A stretch of DNA of 64,000 bases, taken from assembly GCF_963675815.1 (NCBI RefSeq), contig NZ_OY776574.1:1668001-1732000 (forward strand), in the 5' to 3' direction. The stretch comes from an uncultured Desulfuromusa sp. (GTDB lineage: Bacteria > Desulfobacterota > Desulfuromonadia > Desulfuromonadales > Geopsychrobacteraceae). The notes under the pieces are model-generated. The model saw nothing but the letters and a program-made list of their open reading frames with translations, did not search any database and was not told where the DNA came from. Both the position numbers and the translations under genes were made by a program. Shown here in pieces: positions 42,321-50,518 of the stretch (positions within the stretch are counted from its first letter, which is position 1; the number at the start of each line of letters is the position of its first letter).

Positions 42321-43688
42321 ATGCCAAAAATATTACTGGTTGATGATGTCGATCTTTTTCTGGAGCTTGAGCGTTCCTATCTGGAGGGCTGTAATTACGA
42401 TCTGGTGACGGCTTCATCCGGAGAAGAAGCACTTCAGCGGCTTGATAAAGTGATCCCCGATGTCCTGCTGCTGGATTACTATATGCCAGGTATAAATGGT
42501 GATGAAGTTTGTCGGTTGATTCGCCAGAAATCCCAGTGGGAAAAGTTGCCGATTCTTATGGTGACGGCAGCCGGAAAACCCGAAGAGGTGCAGCATTGTT
42601 TGGATGCCGGTTGTGATGATTATATCACTAAGCCGGTCAATAAGCAGGAACTGAGAGAAAAGGTAGAACGCTTGCTGGGGAATGTGCAACGGAGAACCTC
42701 CGAAAGGGTGGCCGTAAAATTGCCGCTGCAACTTCAAGAAAACGGTCGGTTGCATGTCGTGACTGCCAAGGATATCTCAGCAAGCGGTATTTGTTTAAAA
42801 TCTCCGACTCCGTTGGTGGAAAATACAACTGTTGAGATGAAGCTGGAAGGTGCGGATGGAGTCCCTCTTTCCCTGTATGGGAAGATCAAGCGGACGTCCA
42901 AACAAGATGAAGATGGCTATGGCGTTTATTTTATCTACCCTGATCAGAAGAGTAAGCGACTTCTGGATCGACTGATTAGAGGCAAAAAAGCAGAGCAGTT
43001 ACAAAAAGATGGTGTGGATGAGCGACTTAGCCATCGCTTGCAGGCTCTGGAAAATGAGTGCTCCCAGTTGCGTGCTGAACAGGATGATGCGTTACGCAGA
43101 ATCGGTGAACTGGAACAGGAGAACCTCGATTTTGCCAATCAGCTGGTTCAGGTAGAAGATGTCAATAATAATTTGACGAATCTTTATATTGCTTCTTCCC
43201 GCCTCCACTCGACTTTAGATCGTGAGGAAACTCTGGGGATTATTAAAGAGGTTGTCATTAATTTTGTCGGTGCAGAAAAGTTTGCCGTATTTCTCTTTGA
43301 TAAAACGACTGAAGAGCTCCATTTTGAAACGGGTGAGGGTTTTGATGGTGATGAAGTCTTTCCCGATATTCCCCTGGGTGAAGGGGTTTTAGGAAAGATA
43401 GCTGCGGACGAAGAAAACTATTTTTATGACGGACCTATTACCGAAGGCTCTGACGACCTGCATGCACCAATTGTTGCTATCCCCCTGATGATTCATGGAA
43501 AAATGATTGGGCTGTTGACTATTTATCGTCTCTTTATTCAAAAGGAACAGTTGGAATCGATCGATTATCAACTGTTTTCGATGTTGGGTGAACATGCTGC
43601 GTCAGCGTTGTTTTCTTCAACTCTTTATGGTCATTCGGAACGCAAGAGGCAAACTTATCAGGGATTTGTCGACCTGCTGCTCAAATAG
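42321..43688 (+). CDS. Response regulator with REC, PilZ and GAF domains
   Basis: A 455-residue cytoplasmic regulator. REC occupies residues 1-120 with acidic pair D8/D9, phosphoacceptor D52 (LLLDYYMPG) and the conserved lysine in YITKPV. PilZ follows at ~125-220 with intact c-di-GMP motifs: RTSER (R-x3-R) and DISASG (D-x-S-x2-G). A coiled coil of ~50 residues joins it to a C-terminal GAF domain (~290-450) with EKFAVFLFDKTTEELHFETGEGF. There is no DNA-binding or GGDEF output, so it may act by protein contact. ATG 42321 has AAGAGG seven bases upstream; the TTG at 42315 is less likely. No histidine kinase is nearby. Confidence 0.85.
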   Translation: MPKILLVDDVDLFLELERSYLEGCNYDLVTASSGEEALQRLDKVIPDVLLLDYYMPGINGDEVCRLIRQKSQWEKLPILMVTAAGKPEEVQHCLDAGCDDYITKPVNKQELREKVERLLGNVQRRTSERVAVKLPLQLQENGRLHVVTAKDISASGICLKSPTPLVENTTVEMKLEGADGVPLSLYGKIKRTSKQDEDGYGVYFIYPDQKSKRLLDRLIRGKKAEQLQKDGVDERLSHRLQALENECSQLRAEQDDALRRIGELEQENLDFANQLVQVEDVNNNLTNLYIASSRLHSTLDREETLGIIKEVVINFVGAEKFAVFLFDKTTEELHFETGEGFDGDEVFPDIPLGEGVLGKIAADEENYFYDGPITEGSDDLHAPIVAIPLMIHGKMIGLLTIYRLFIQKEQLESIDYQLFSMLGEHAASALFSSTLYGHSERKRQTYQGFVDLLLK

Positions 43689-43715
43689 GATGATCTGAGC
43701 CGTATTGCGATGCGG

Positions 43716-45590
43716 TTATTTTTTAATCGAACCGATTGGTTGTAATAGTCCTTGGGTTATTGCAAAATCCAGAAGTTCATCTGCTAATTGACCATCAATC
43801 TTTCCTCTCAAATGTTGAATCGTGCTCTTGACCTTGGCCCGGTTCAAAATCTGCGCAAAACTATCATCTAGTGATTCAATGAAAATTTCCCCTTGCTGAC
43901 GTAAGAATATTGCAACTCCGGGGTCTGGTGACAGCTGTTTGTTTGCTTTTTCCAAAGGTTCCCCTGCAACGCGTTCCAAATCTTCCGGAGTAAAATGGAA
44001 GGATTGAATTCTGACGTCGGGATTCAATTTCCAGAGGACTTTGTTCCAGTTTTTTTTAGATGGAATGTCTTTGTTTGGAAGGCAATCATTTGCCAGTAAG
44101 GTTTCTGCACAGAAGAAATGATAGTTAATCAAGTCCGTGACGAGGTTTTGCAGTTTTGCAAGCTTATTGTCATCCAGTTGCTCGGCAACATACTGATGTT
44201 GCAGGGGCAGAATCTCTTCAGGGTACCAGCTTTCGGTATCGAGAAGTTTTTGTTCCTTAATATGTTTATGGTTGTTAAGCCACAGGCTGAACTGCTGCAG
44301 AAAGGCGCTAGGAGAGGATTTCAATGTCTTGCACAGAGGAAGAAAGAAACCGACAGCCCTGCCGCGATTATAAAAAATATCTGTTGCTGCGGCAAGAACG
44401 CTGCTTTTTCTCAAGTCTTGCTGTGAGTAGGTTGCATTTGATTGCAGCAAGTAGGGAGGGCGGCGTTCACTTTGAATTCCAAATTCCTGTTGATGGTCAA
44501 AGAGTTCTGTTCCGGGGAGAACTGCGAGGGGGAAAATATCAATTTGATTCGGTTGCTGCCGTAAAGCAAAATCGAGACTTTTTTTAAACCCGCAATGATT
44601 GTCTCCGGGAAGCCCATAGATAAGGTCAAGCCCATAGGTGATCCCGGCAATGCTCATTTGTTTTAACCGTCGCTCCATTTGTTGCGGAGAAAGGTTTCGA
44701 TGCAGGGGGTTGAGTACCTGTGGTGTGGCTGATTGCAAGCCGATCTGCACCGAACAGTTGAGCTGGGAAAGAAGATCGATTGTTTCCGAATCCAGAAGAT
44801 CCACTTTCGCTTCAATGTGGAAGTGGATTTGGGGAGCTTGTTCGATTAACAGTTGTAAGAGCTGTTTGCCACGTCCGGGAGGGGCATTAAATGTTGAATC
44901 AAGGACCCAGACTTGAGAGACCTGCCGTTGAGTAAACAGATGAAGTTCTTTCTTTAACCGGTCCACAGGGAAAGGGCGAACCCCTTGATGCCCTTTGGCA
45001 TCATAGCAGAACGCACAATTGAACTGACAGCCTCTGGCAACTTCCCAGAGCACACCGCAGTTTTTTTCCAGAGGGAGCTGACCGGACAACCACGGGGATG
45101 CAAGAACTGAAAGGTCAGGGCATACGGTCGGCGTTGGAGCACATTGGCCGCTTTGCGCTGCGGAGAGATAGCCGGCAACGTCATCAATGACCGCCCCCTT
45201 TTCCAGTTTGTGGATTAATTGCGCAAAGGAAACCTCTCCTTCGCCACGAATGACACCATCTAAAGCCCCCTCATTAAGGACATTGTGGCTATCAGCACTT
45301 GCTTCGGGTCCCCCTGCTATCATAATTAAACCCGATTTCTCCTTCCGTAGAAGTTTTGAAATGTGGAGAATCCTGTTGCGGTTCCAGACATAGAGGGGGA
45401 ATGCAATAATTGTCGGATTGAGTTCAAGTAGCTGGTTGCAGGTGGTCCTTGCGTCTTTTTCCGGAAATAAATCAATAAGCTCGGTTTGTTGTTGGACTTC
45501 AGGTGGTAAGCTGGATTTAAGGCAGCCGGCTGCCAGAGACACAGCTTGATCGGAGGCACGGACATGAAGAGTCGCTATCAGGATATGCAT
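43716..45590 (-). CDS. Radical SAM protein with N-terminal cobalamin-binding-like domain
   Basis: A 624-residue protein. Residues ~1-140 resemble a B12-binding Rossmann domain (LLELNPTIIAFPLYVWNRN, IMIAGGPEASADSHNVL), although the DxHxxG lower-ligand motif of base-off binding is not evident. The radical SAM domain has the cluster motif CQFNCAFC (ligands C-x3-C-x2-C) and later SVQIGLQSATPQVLNPLHR and GLDLIYGLPGD. The last ~200 residues are a helical domain of unknown role. It belongs to the large B12-dependent radical SAM group, which includes methyltransferases and ring-forming enzymes; the product is unknown. It is the second gene of a pair with a coiled-coil protein. Confidence 0.8.
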   Translation of the reverse strand: MHILIATLHVRASDQAVSLAAGCLKSSLPPEVQQQTELIDLFPEKDARTTCNQLLELNPTIIAFPLYVWNRNRILHISKLLRKEKSGLIMIAGGPEASADSHNVLNEGALDGVIRGEGEVSFAQLIHKLEKGAVIDDVAGYLSAAQSGQCAPTPTVCPDLSVLASPWLSGQLPLEKNCGVLWEVARGCQFNCAFCYDAKGHQGVRPFPVDRLKKELHLFTQRQVSQVWVLDSTFNAPPGRGKQLLQLLIEQAPQIHFHIEAKVDLLDSETIDLLSQLNCSVQIGLQSATPQVLNPLHRNLSPQQMERRLKQMSIAGITYGLDLIYGLPGDNHCGFKKSLDFALRQQPNQIDIFPLAVLPGTELFDHQQEFGIQSERRPPYLLQSNATYSQQDLRKSSVLAAATDIFYNRGRAVGFFLPLCKTLKSSPSAFLQQFSLWLNNHKHIKEQKLLDTESWYPEEILPLQHQYVAEQLDDNKLAKLQNLVTDLINYHFFCAETLLANDCLPNKDIPSKKNWNKVLWKLNPDVRIQSFHFTPEDLERVAGEPLEKANKQLSPDPGVAIFLRQQGEIFIESLDDSFAQILNRAKVKSTIQHLRGKIDGQLADELLDFAITQGLLQPIGSIKK

Positions 45591-45599
45591 AGATGCTTC

Positions 45600-46154
45600 T
45601 TATTTTTTAAGGCTGACTTTGATGCGAGGTTTTTCACCGCTGGAATCGATGGAGAATTCAACGGGTTTGTTACCATAACGTGCCTGAATTTTTTCACGCT
45701 GGCTGGCCAGAAAATCGGCAATTTTTTCTGTACTGGGGCCGGTTCCGGGGAGGCCGCAACTTTTTCTGGCCTGGCAGAGTTCTTTCTGCAGTTGGTCGGC
45801 TTCAATTTTGGGGTCGATCGGCTGAGAGTTGCCGGGTTGTCGTTTGGATGCAGGTGAGTTCATCTTTGTGGTGTGGCGGTGATATTTCCCCTCGTCAATT
45901 AAACGCAGAATCCGGTCCCAGTATTGTCCATAAGACATCAGACGAGAAGCAATGCCCTGGTAACGAAATTTAAGATCTGTCCAGACAATATGCCGGTTTG
46001 TGAACTGGCGGATACGACGGGAAAGATTCTTGCGCTCATTGTAGGGTTCACGTTTTTCAATGCCGGCGAAATATTGCTCGTAATGAATTTCCAGCTCTTT
46101 AACTTGCTGTTGAATTTCATCCAGCTCTTGCGCTAATTGACGTCGTTCATCCAT
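45600..46154 (-). CDS. Coiled-coil protein of unknown function (partner of the radical SAM gene)
   Basis: A 184-residue soluble protein. Residues 1-45 are a coiled coil (RRQLAQELDEIQQQVKELEIHYEQYF), followed by YNERKNLSRRIRQFTNRHIVWTDLKFRYQGIASRLMSYGQYWDRILRLIDEGKYHRH, a pattern I associate with a family found in Myxococcus and Geobacter relatives (MXAN_5187-type, from memory). The C-terminal part is Pro/Lys-rich with KPRIKVSLKK. ATG 46154 with AGGAG upstream was chosen; an upstream in-frame extension has no ribosome site. It stops nine bases before the radical SAM start, so both are co-transcribed. Confidence 0.6.
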   Translation of the reverse strand: MDERRQLAQELDEIQQQVKELEIHYEQYFAGIEKREPYNERKNLSRRIRQFTNRHIVWTDLKFRYQGIASRLMSYGQYWDRILRLIDEGKYHRHTTKMNSPASKRQPGNSQPIDPKIEADQLQKELCQARKSCGLPGTGPSTEKIADFLASQREKIQARYGNKPVEFSIDSSGEKPRIKVSLKK

Positions 46155-46245
46155 TGATCTCTCCTCTGAACATAAAACTATACGTGAGTGATGTATAAAT
46201 GTAAATAATTGCATGATTTTATCGTTGTTTAAGATGGGTTGTTGC

Positions 46246-46275
46246 TTGACTTGGCAACTGTCATTTCGAGATAAT
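46246..46275 (+). promoter_or_regulatory. Sigma-70-type promoter of glmU-glmS
   Basis: TTGACT (46246-46251) and GATAAT (46270-46275) lie 18 bases apart, 38 bases before the glmU start codon. It is a reasonable housekeeping promoter for the two-gene operon. Confidence 0.65.
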
Positions 46276-46313
46276 CAAATATTTTTTAATGACCAACAAT
46301 AAGGGGATTTTAT

Positions 46314-47693
46314 ATGAAAAAGGGATTAGCAGCAGTTATTTTAGCTGCAGGCAAAGGAACCAGGATGAAATCGGCCCTGCCGAAAGTCTTGCATCCCATT
46401 TGTGGCCGGCCGATGCTGTATTACCCACTTGAAGCTGCCAGAGCCTCAGGGTTTGAGCAGCTGAAAGTCGTGGTCGGCCATGGAGCGGAACAGGTGATGG
46501 AGGCCTTTGAGGATAACAATCTGACGTGGGTTAAACAGACGGATCAACTGGGAACAGGGCATGCCTTAATGTGTGCTGCAGATTCCTTGCGTGGTTATTC
46601 CGGGCCTTTACTTCTGCATTGTGGTGATGTGCCATTGTTGAAGGCCGAGACGTTGCACCAACTGCAGGATTATCACTCTCAGCATCAGGCTGCGGTGACG
46701 GTATTGACAGCGCAGATGCCGAATCCTCAGGGATATGGGCGAATCATTCGCGATGGTGAGCAGATTCTGCAGATTGTCGAAGAGAAAGATGCAAACGAAG
46801 AACAACGTCAAGTTACAGAAATCAACGCTGGAACATATCTGTTTGATACCGCTTTTGTCCTTGAAGCACTGAAAGGGCTGAAGCAGAATAATTCTCAAAA
46901 AGAATATTACCTGACCGATATTGTTGCTGCAGCTGTTGCTGAAGGCAAGAAAACTCGGGCTCTGTGTGTCGAAGATCCAACTGAAGTGATGGGAATTAAC
47001 GATCGTTGCCAGTTGGCGGAGGCAGAGGTGTTGATGCGTTGGAAGATCAATGCGGATCTGATGTTTGGAGGAATCTCCATGGTTGATCCAACCACGGTTT
47101 ACATCGACAATGGAGTAGAAATTGGCATCGATACGATGTTGCATCCAAATGTTCATCTGCGTGGCAAGACCACTGTTGGTAAGAACTGCATTATTGAAAC
47201 AGGTGTCGTCGTTGTCGATTCCCAAATTGCGGACGGCGTCCATTTGAAAGCCGGTTCAGCGATTGAAGAGTCCCGGATTGGTCACAATTGCAAGGTGGGT
47301 CCCATGGCCCATCTACGCCCAGGCTCGGTTTTGACCGGCAATAATAAAATCGGTAATTTCGTAGAAATGAAAAAGTCAGTGCTGGGAGAAAAATCCCAGG
47401 CCAGCCACCTGACTTATATTGGAGACTCTGAGGTTGGCCAGAATGTTAACTTTGGTTGTGGAACGATTACCTGTAATTACGACGGAGTCAACAAGCACAA
47501 AACAACAGTTGAAGATGATGTCTTTGTCGGCAGCGATTGTCAGTTTGTTGCTCCAGTGACCATTGGTCGCAACAGTTTGATTGCTGCGGGAACTACGGTG
47601 ACCAAGGATGTTCCCCCCGACTCATTGGCTCTGGCGCGGACTGAGCAGAAGATTATTAAAGGTTGGCGGCTGCGTAAACAGAAAAAATCCTGA
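46314..47693 (+). CDS. glmU: Bifunctional UDP-GlcNAc pyrophosphorylase / GlcN-1-P acetyltransferase
   Basis: A 459-residue enzyme making UDP-N-acetylglucosamine for peptidoglycan and lipopolysaccharide. The N-terminal uridyltransferase has the nucleotide loop LAAGKGTRMKSALPKVLH; the C-terminal half is a left-handed beta helix of hexapeptide repeats with NFGCGTITCNYDGVNKHKT and the acetyl-CoA site. Length is standard. AAGGGG lies before ATG 46314. glmS starts 18 bases after its stop, giving an operon for the whole branch from fructose-6-phosphate except GlmM. Confidence 0.97.
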   Translation: MKKGLAAVILAAGKGTRMKSALPKVLHPICGRPMLYYPLEAARASGFEQLKVVVGHGAEQVMEAFEDNNLTWVKQTDQLGTGHALMCAADSLRGYSGPLLLHCGDVPLLKAETLHQLQDYHSQHQAAVTVLTAQMPNPQGYGRIIRDGEQILQIVEEKDANEEQRQVTEINAGTYLFDTAFVLEALKGLKQNNSQKEYYLTDIVAAAVAEGKKTRALCVEDPTEVMGINDRCQLAEAEVLMRWKINADLMFGGISMVDPTTVYIDNGVEIGIDTMLHPNVHLRGKTTVGKNCIIETGVVVVDSQIADGVHLKAGSAIEESRIGHNCKVGPMAHLRPGSVLTGNNKIGNFVEMKKSVLGEKSQASHLTYIGDSEVGQNVNFGCGTITCNYDGVNKHKTTVEDDVFVGSDCQFVAPVTIGRNSLIAAGTTVTKDVPPDSLALARTEQKIIKGWRLRKQKKS

Positions 47694-47711
47694 AGTTCCA
47701 AGGAGAAAACT

Positions 47712-49541
47712 ATGTGTGGAATCGTTGGTTATATCGGCAAGCAGGATGCTTCTCCAATTATTATTGAGGGGTTGCGACGGCTTGAATATCGGGGCTATGA
47801 CTCGGCGGGAATTTGTACTCTCAATGGAGGGGAGCCACAAATTCGCAGGGCTGAAGGCAAGCTTATCAATCTGGAAAATATTCTTCGTGAACAACCTGCA
47901 GAAGGAATACGGGGGATTGGCCATACTCGCTGGGCAACTCATGGCCGTCCTTCAGAGATCAATGCCCATCCGCACCGAGCAGGCAATATCGTTGTTGTGC
48001 ACAATGGGATTATCGAGAATTATTTAAAGCTGAAAGAACAATTGCAGGGCCTTGGACATCAGTTCTGTTCGGAGACCGACACCGAAATTATCGCTCATCT
48101 GGTAGAGGAACATTATAAGCAATGTGGCGATTTTGAGAAAGCTGTTCAGTTGGCGCTGGCGGAAGTGAAGGGAGCTTATGCGGTTGCCATCCTTTGTAAT
48201 GATGAGCCGGATAAACTGATCGCAGCCAAGGTTGGAGCGCCACTGGTTGTTGGTCAGGGGCAGGGGGAGTTTTTTGTTGCATCTGATATCCCTGCGCTAC
48301 TGTCGCATACCCGGGAAATGATTTTTCTGGAAGATGGTGAAATTGTGGTCTTCACCCCGGAAAAAATGTGGGTGACCGACCTTGATGGACAGCCGCTGGT
48401 CAAGCAGAGCAAAACCATCACCTGGAGTCCGCTGATGGCGGAAAAAGGTGGCTATAAACATTTTATGCTCAAAGAGATCTATGAGCAGCCCCGGGCACTG
48501 GCCGATACGATTGCCGGACGGCTTCAAAGTGAAGAGGGGGACGTCTATCTGGAAGATTTCGGCCTCAGTGAAGAACAACTTGCCGGGCTGGACAAAATTT
48601 TCATTATCGCCTGTGGAACCTCCTGGCATGCTGGTCTGGTTGGGAAGTTCTATATTGAAAAACTGGCACGATTACCGGTTGAGATCGATATCGCCAGTGA
48701 ATTTCGCTATCGCGATCCGATCGTCAATGACAAAAGCCTGACGGTCCTTATCAGCCAAAGTGGTGAAACGGCAGATACTCTGGCAGGGTTGCGAGAGGCT
48801 AAAGGAAAAGGTGGAAAATCGGTCTGCATTTGTAACGTGGTTGATTCTTCCATCGCCCGTGAAAGTGACGGGGTGATTTACACCCACGCCGGGCCCGAAA
48901 TCGGCGTTGCTTCAACCAAGGCTTTTACCACTCAGCTGGTGGCTCTTTATCTGCTGGCTTTGAAATTGGGACGGGCGCGTGGAACCTTGACTGCCGATGA
49001 TTGTCGCCAACAGGTCGAAGCATTATTGGCGCTGCCACGTAAGCTGGAAGAAACTTTGGAACTGGATGGACAGATCGAAAAAATTGCCCGTGAATATATG
49101 AACGCACGGGATTTCCTTTATCTGGGTCGTGGCAATCAATATCCTATTGCTCTCGAAGGGGCGTTGAAACTCAAGGAGATTTCCTATATTCATGCCGAAG
49201 GCTACCCCGCCGGAGAGATGAAACATGGTCCTATCGCTTTGATCGATGAAAACCTCCCGGTTGTTGTTTTGGTTCCTTATAATGACACCTATGACAAGGT
49301 GGTCTCCAATATGGAAGAGGTTTGCGCCCGGGGAGGTAAAGTGATCGCGGTCAGTAGTGGAGAAGGTCGTGGGTTAGAGGGGAAAGTCGAGACCTTGATT
49401 CAAGTGCCGCAAACCACGGACGACCTGATGCCAATCCTGACCTCAATTCCGATGCAATTGCTTGCATATCACGTTGCTGTTCTTAAGGGGACCGATGTTG
49501 ATCAGCCACGTAATTTAGCGAAAAGCGTGACGGTGGAGTAA
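47712..49541 (+). CDS. glmS: Glucosamine-6-phosphate synthase (glutamine-hydrolysing)
   Basis: A 609-residue enzyme converting fructose-6-phosphate and glutamine to glucosamine-6-phosphate. The N-terminal glutaminase starts MCGIVGYIG, with Cys2 as nucleophile after Met removal; two SIS sugar-isomerase domains follow (SQSGETADTLAGLREAK in the first); the C-terminus is DQPRNLAKSVTVE, the invariant family ending. AAGGAG stands before ATG 47712. It is the second gene of the glmU operon, closed by a terminator. No glmS ribozyme is expected or seen upstream. Confidence 0.98.
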   Translation: MCGIVGYIGKQDASPIIIEGLRRLEYRGYDSAGICTLNGGEPQIRRAEGKLINLENILREQPAEGIRGIGHTRWATHGRPSEINAHPHRAGNIVVVHNGIIENYLKLKEQLQGLGHQFCSETDTEIIAHLVEEHYKQCGDFEKAVQLALAEVKGAYAVAILCNDEPDKLIAAKVGAPLVVGQGQGEFFVASDIPALLSHTREMIFLEDGEIVVFTPEKMWVTDLDGQPLVKQSKTITWSPLMAEKGGYKHFMLKEIYEQPRALADTIAGRLQSEEGDVYLEDFGLSEEQLAGLDKIFIIACGTSWHAGLVGKFYIEKLARLPVEIDIASEFRYRDPIVNDKSLTVLISQSGETADTLAGLREAKGKGGKSVCICNVVDSSIARESDGVIYTHAGPEIGVASTKAFTTQLVALYLLALKLGRARGTLTADDCRQQVEALLALPRKLEETLELDGQIEKIAREYMNARDFLYLGRGNQYPIALEGALKLKEISYIHAEGYPAGEMKHGPIALIDENLPVVVLVPYNDTYDKVVSNMEEVCARGGKVIAVSSGEGRGLEGKVETLIQVPQTTDDLMPILTSIPMQLLAYHVAVLKGTDVDQPRNLAKSVTVE

Positions 49542-49578
49542 GGTTGAACTTGTTTTTGTAAAAAAATCATTTACTTAT

Positions 49579-49617
49579 AAAACCGCAATTTTGGCCCAAT
49601 GCCAAGTTGCGGTTTTT
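49579..49617 (+). terminator. Intrinsic terminator after glmS
   Basis: AAAACCGCAA (49579-49588) pairs with TTGCGGTTTT (49607-49616), and inside it TTGGC pairs with GCCAA, giving a near-continuous stem with a five-base loop and a T-tract. Confidence 0.88.
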
Positions 49618-50030
49618 ATTTATCTACATTTGCCACAAACACATTTCTTGAGAAAGAGATTTTCACGCTTGAGCCGAGCTCAAATCCACCGAAAGGTGGT
49701 GTAACGCTACTTGTTGATTATCCGGATGGGACCCCTTGTAAAATTCGTTGTAATAACGCTGGCCACGGTGAAATTGGGATTCATGTGCTCTACGCAATCA
49801 AGCAACCAAACCGACCTGTATACACGTTCATCTCGAAACAATCTAAAGAAATATGTTCTGTTCACGCTGGAGGATGGCTGGAACGGACAACCAGCAAGTT
49901 TTTGCAGATCCCTCCTAACGCGACTTCAATTGAATTATTTTGTGAGGACTTTGTCCGTCAATACCTTGCCGAATTGGAAATCATGCCAATAGCAAATTCA
50001 TTCAAGAAAAATGGGCCATCTATCCTTTAG
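49599..50030 (+). CDS. Doubtful ORF of unknown function, overlapping the glmS terminator
   Basis: An open frame of up to 143 codons. The ATG at 49599 lies inside the glmS terminator stem and has no ribosome site, so the true start, if any, is further in (a GTG near 49700 opens the more protein-like part). The translation has a plausible protein character: GGVTLLVDYPDGTPCKIRC, VLYAIKQPNRPVYTFISKQ, ending PNATSIELFCEDFVRQYLAEL. No family is recognised, and no signal or membrane segment is present. It converges on a minus-strand ORF, sharing 33 bases. It may be a gene remnant of an accessory insertion. Confidence 0.35.
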   Translation: MPSCGFYLSTFATNTFLEKEIFTLEPSSNPPKGGVTLLVDYPDGTPCKIRCNNAGHGEIGIHVLYAIKQPNRPVYTFISKQSKEICSVHAGGWLERTTSKFLQIPPNATSIELFCEDFVRQYLAELEIMPIANSFKKNGPSIL

Positions 50031-50270
50031 TTTTTCTGTTGCTCTATAAGCCAGAATCTCAATATTGGGAGCTAGTTGGCTGTGTCTGGTCCTATAAACT
50101 TCATGTAGTTCAAGTTTATCTCTCTTGATTCCAGGGAAAACGATGCTTGAAACAGGTGTCGAGCCTCCAATGCCGTGTATGCGTAAGGGATACGTCTCTA
50201 TTTCTCGAAGTCTATATGGGAATGATCTTCCTGGTTTCGGAGTCGGGTTGTTTGAATCTTGTTTTGTCAC
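49998..50270 (-). CDS. Doubtful small ORF of unknown function
   Basis: An open frame of 90 codons from GTG 50270 with no convincing ribosome site (upstream bases are A-rich). The product is basic and soluble (PGRSFPYRLREIETYPLRIHG, ELHEVYRTRHSQLAPNIEILAYRATEKLKDRWP) and does not match a family I know. It converges on the ORF to its left and is separated from the ClC gene on its right by about 250 bases. The islet between glmS and the ClC gene is otherwise empty, with no transposase, tRNA or clear end repeats. Confidence 0.35.
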   Translation of the reverse strand: MTKQDSNNPTPKPGRSFPYRLREIETYPLRIHGIGGSTPVSSIVFPGIKRDKLELHEVYRTRHSQLAPNIEILAYRATEKLKDRWPIFLE

Positions 50271-50518
50271 GTTTTGTTTGTCAGATTAGCCTTGTCTTTC
50301 CTCTTCTTCAGCAAGCGATTCAGATAATCTCAAAAATCAATGCAGGTTCAGGCAAAGGTATTGAATCAAAAGGAATATTCTCTATTGACCTGCTGTAATC
50401 CTTGTCGTACAAATTACTGTTTACCCTATTAATTGGCGTTGAAAATCAGGTTTTGGATGGGTTGATTCTCGATCTTCTGCAAATCCTGGGCTTTATGCTG
50501 TTCTGAAAAGTTTTAACC

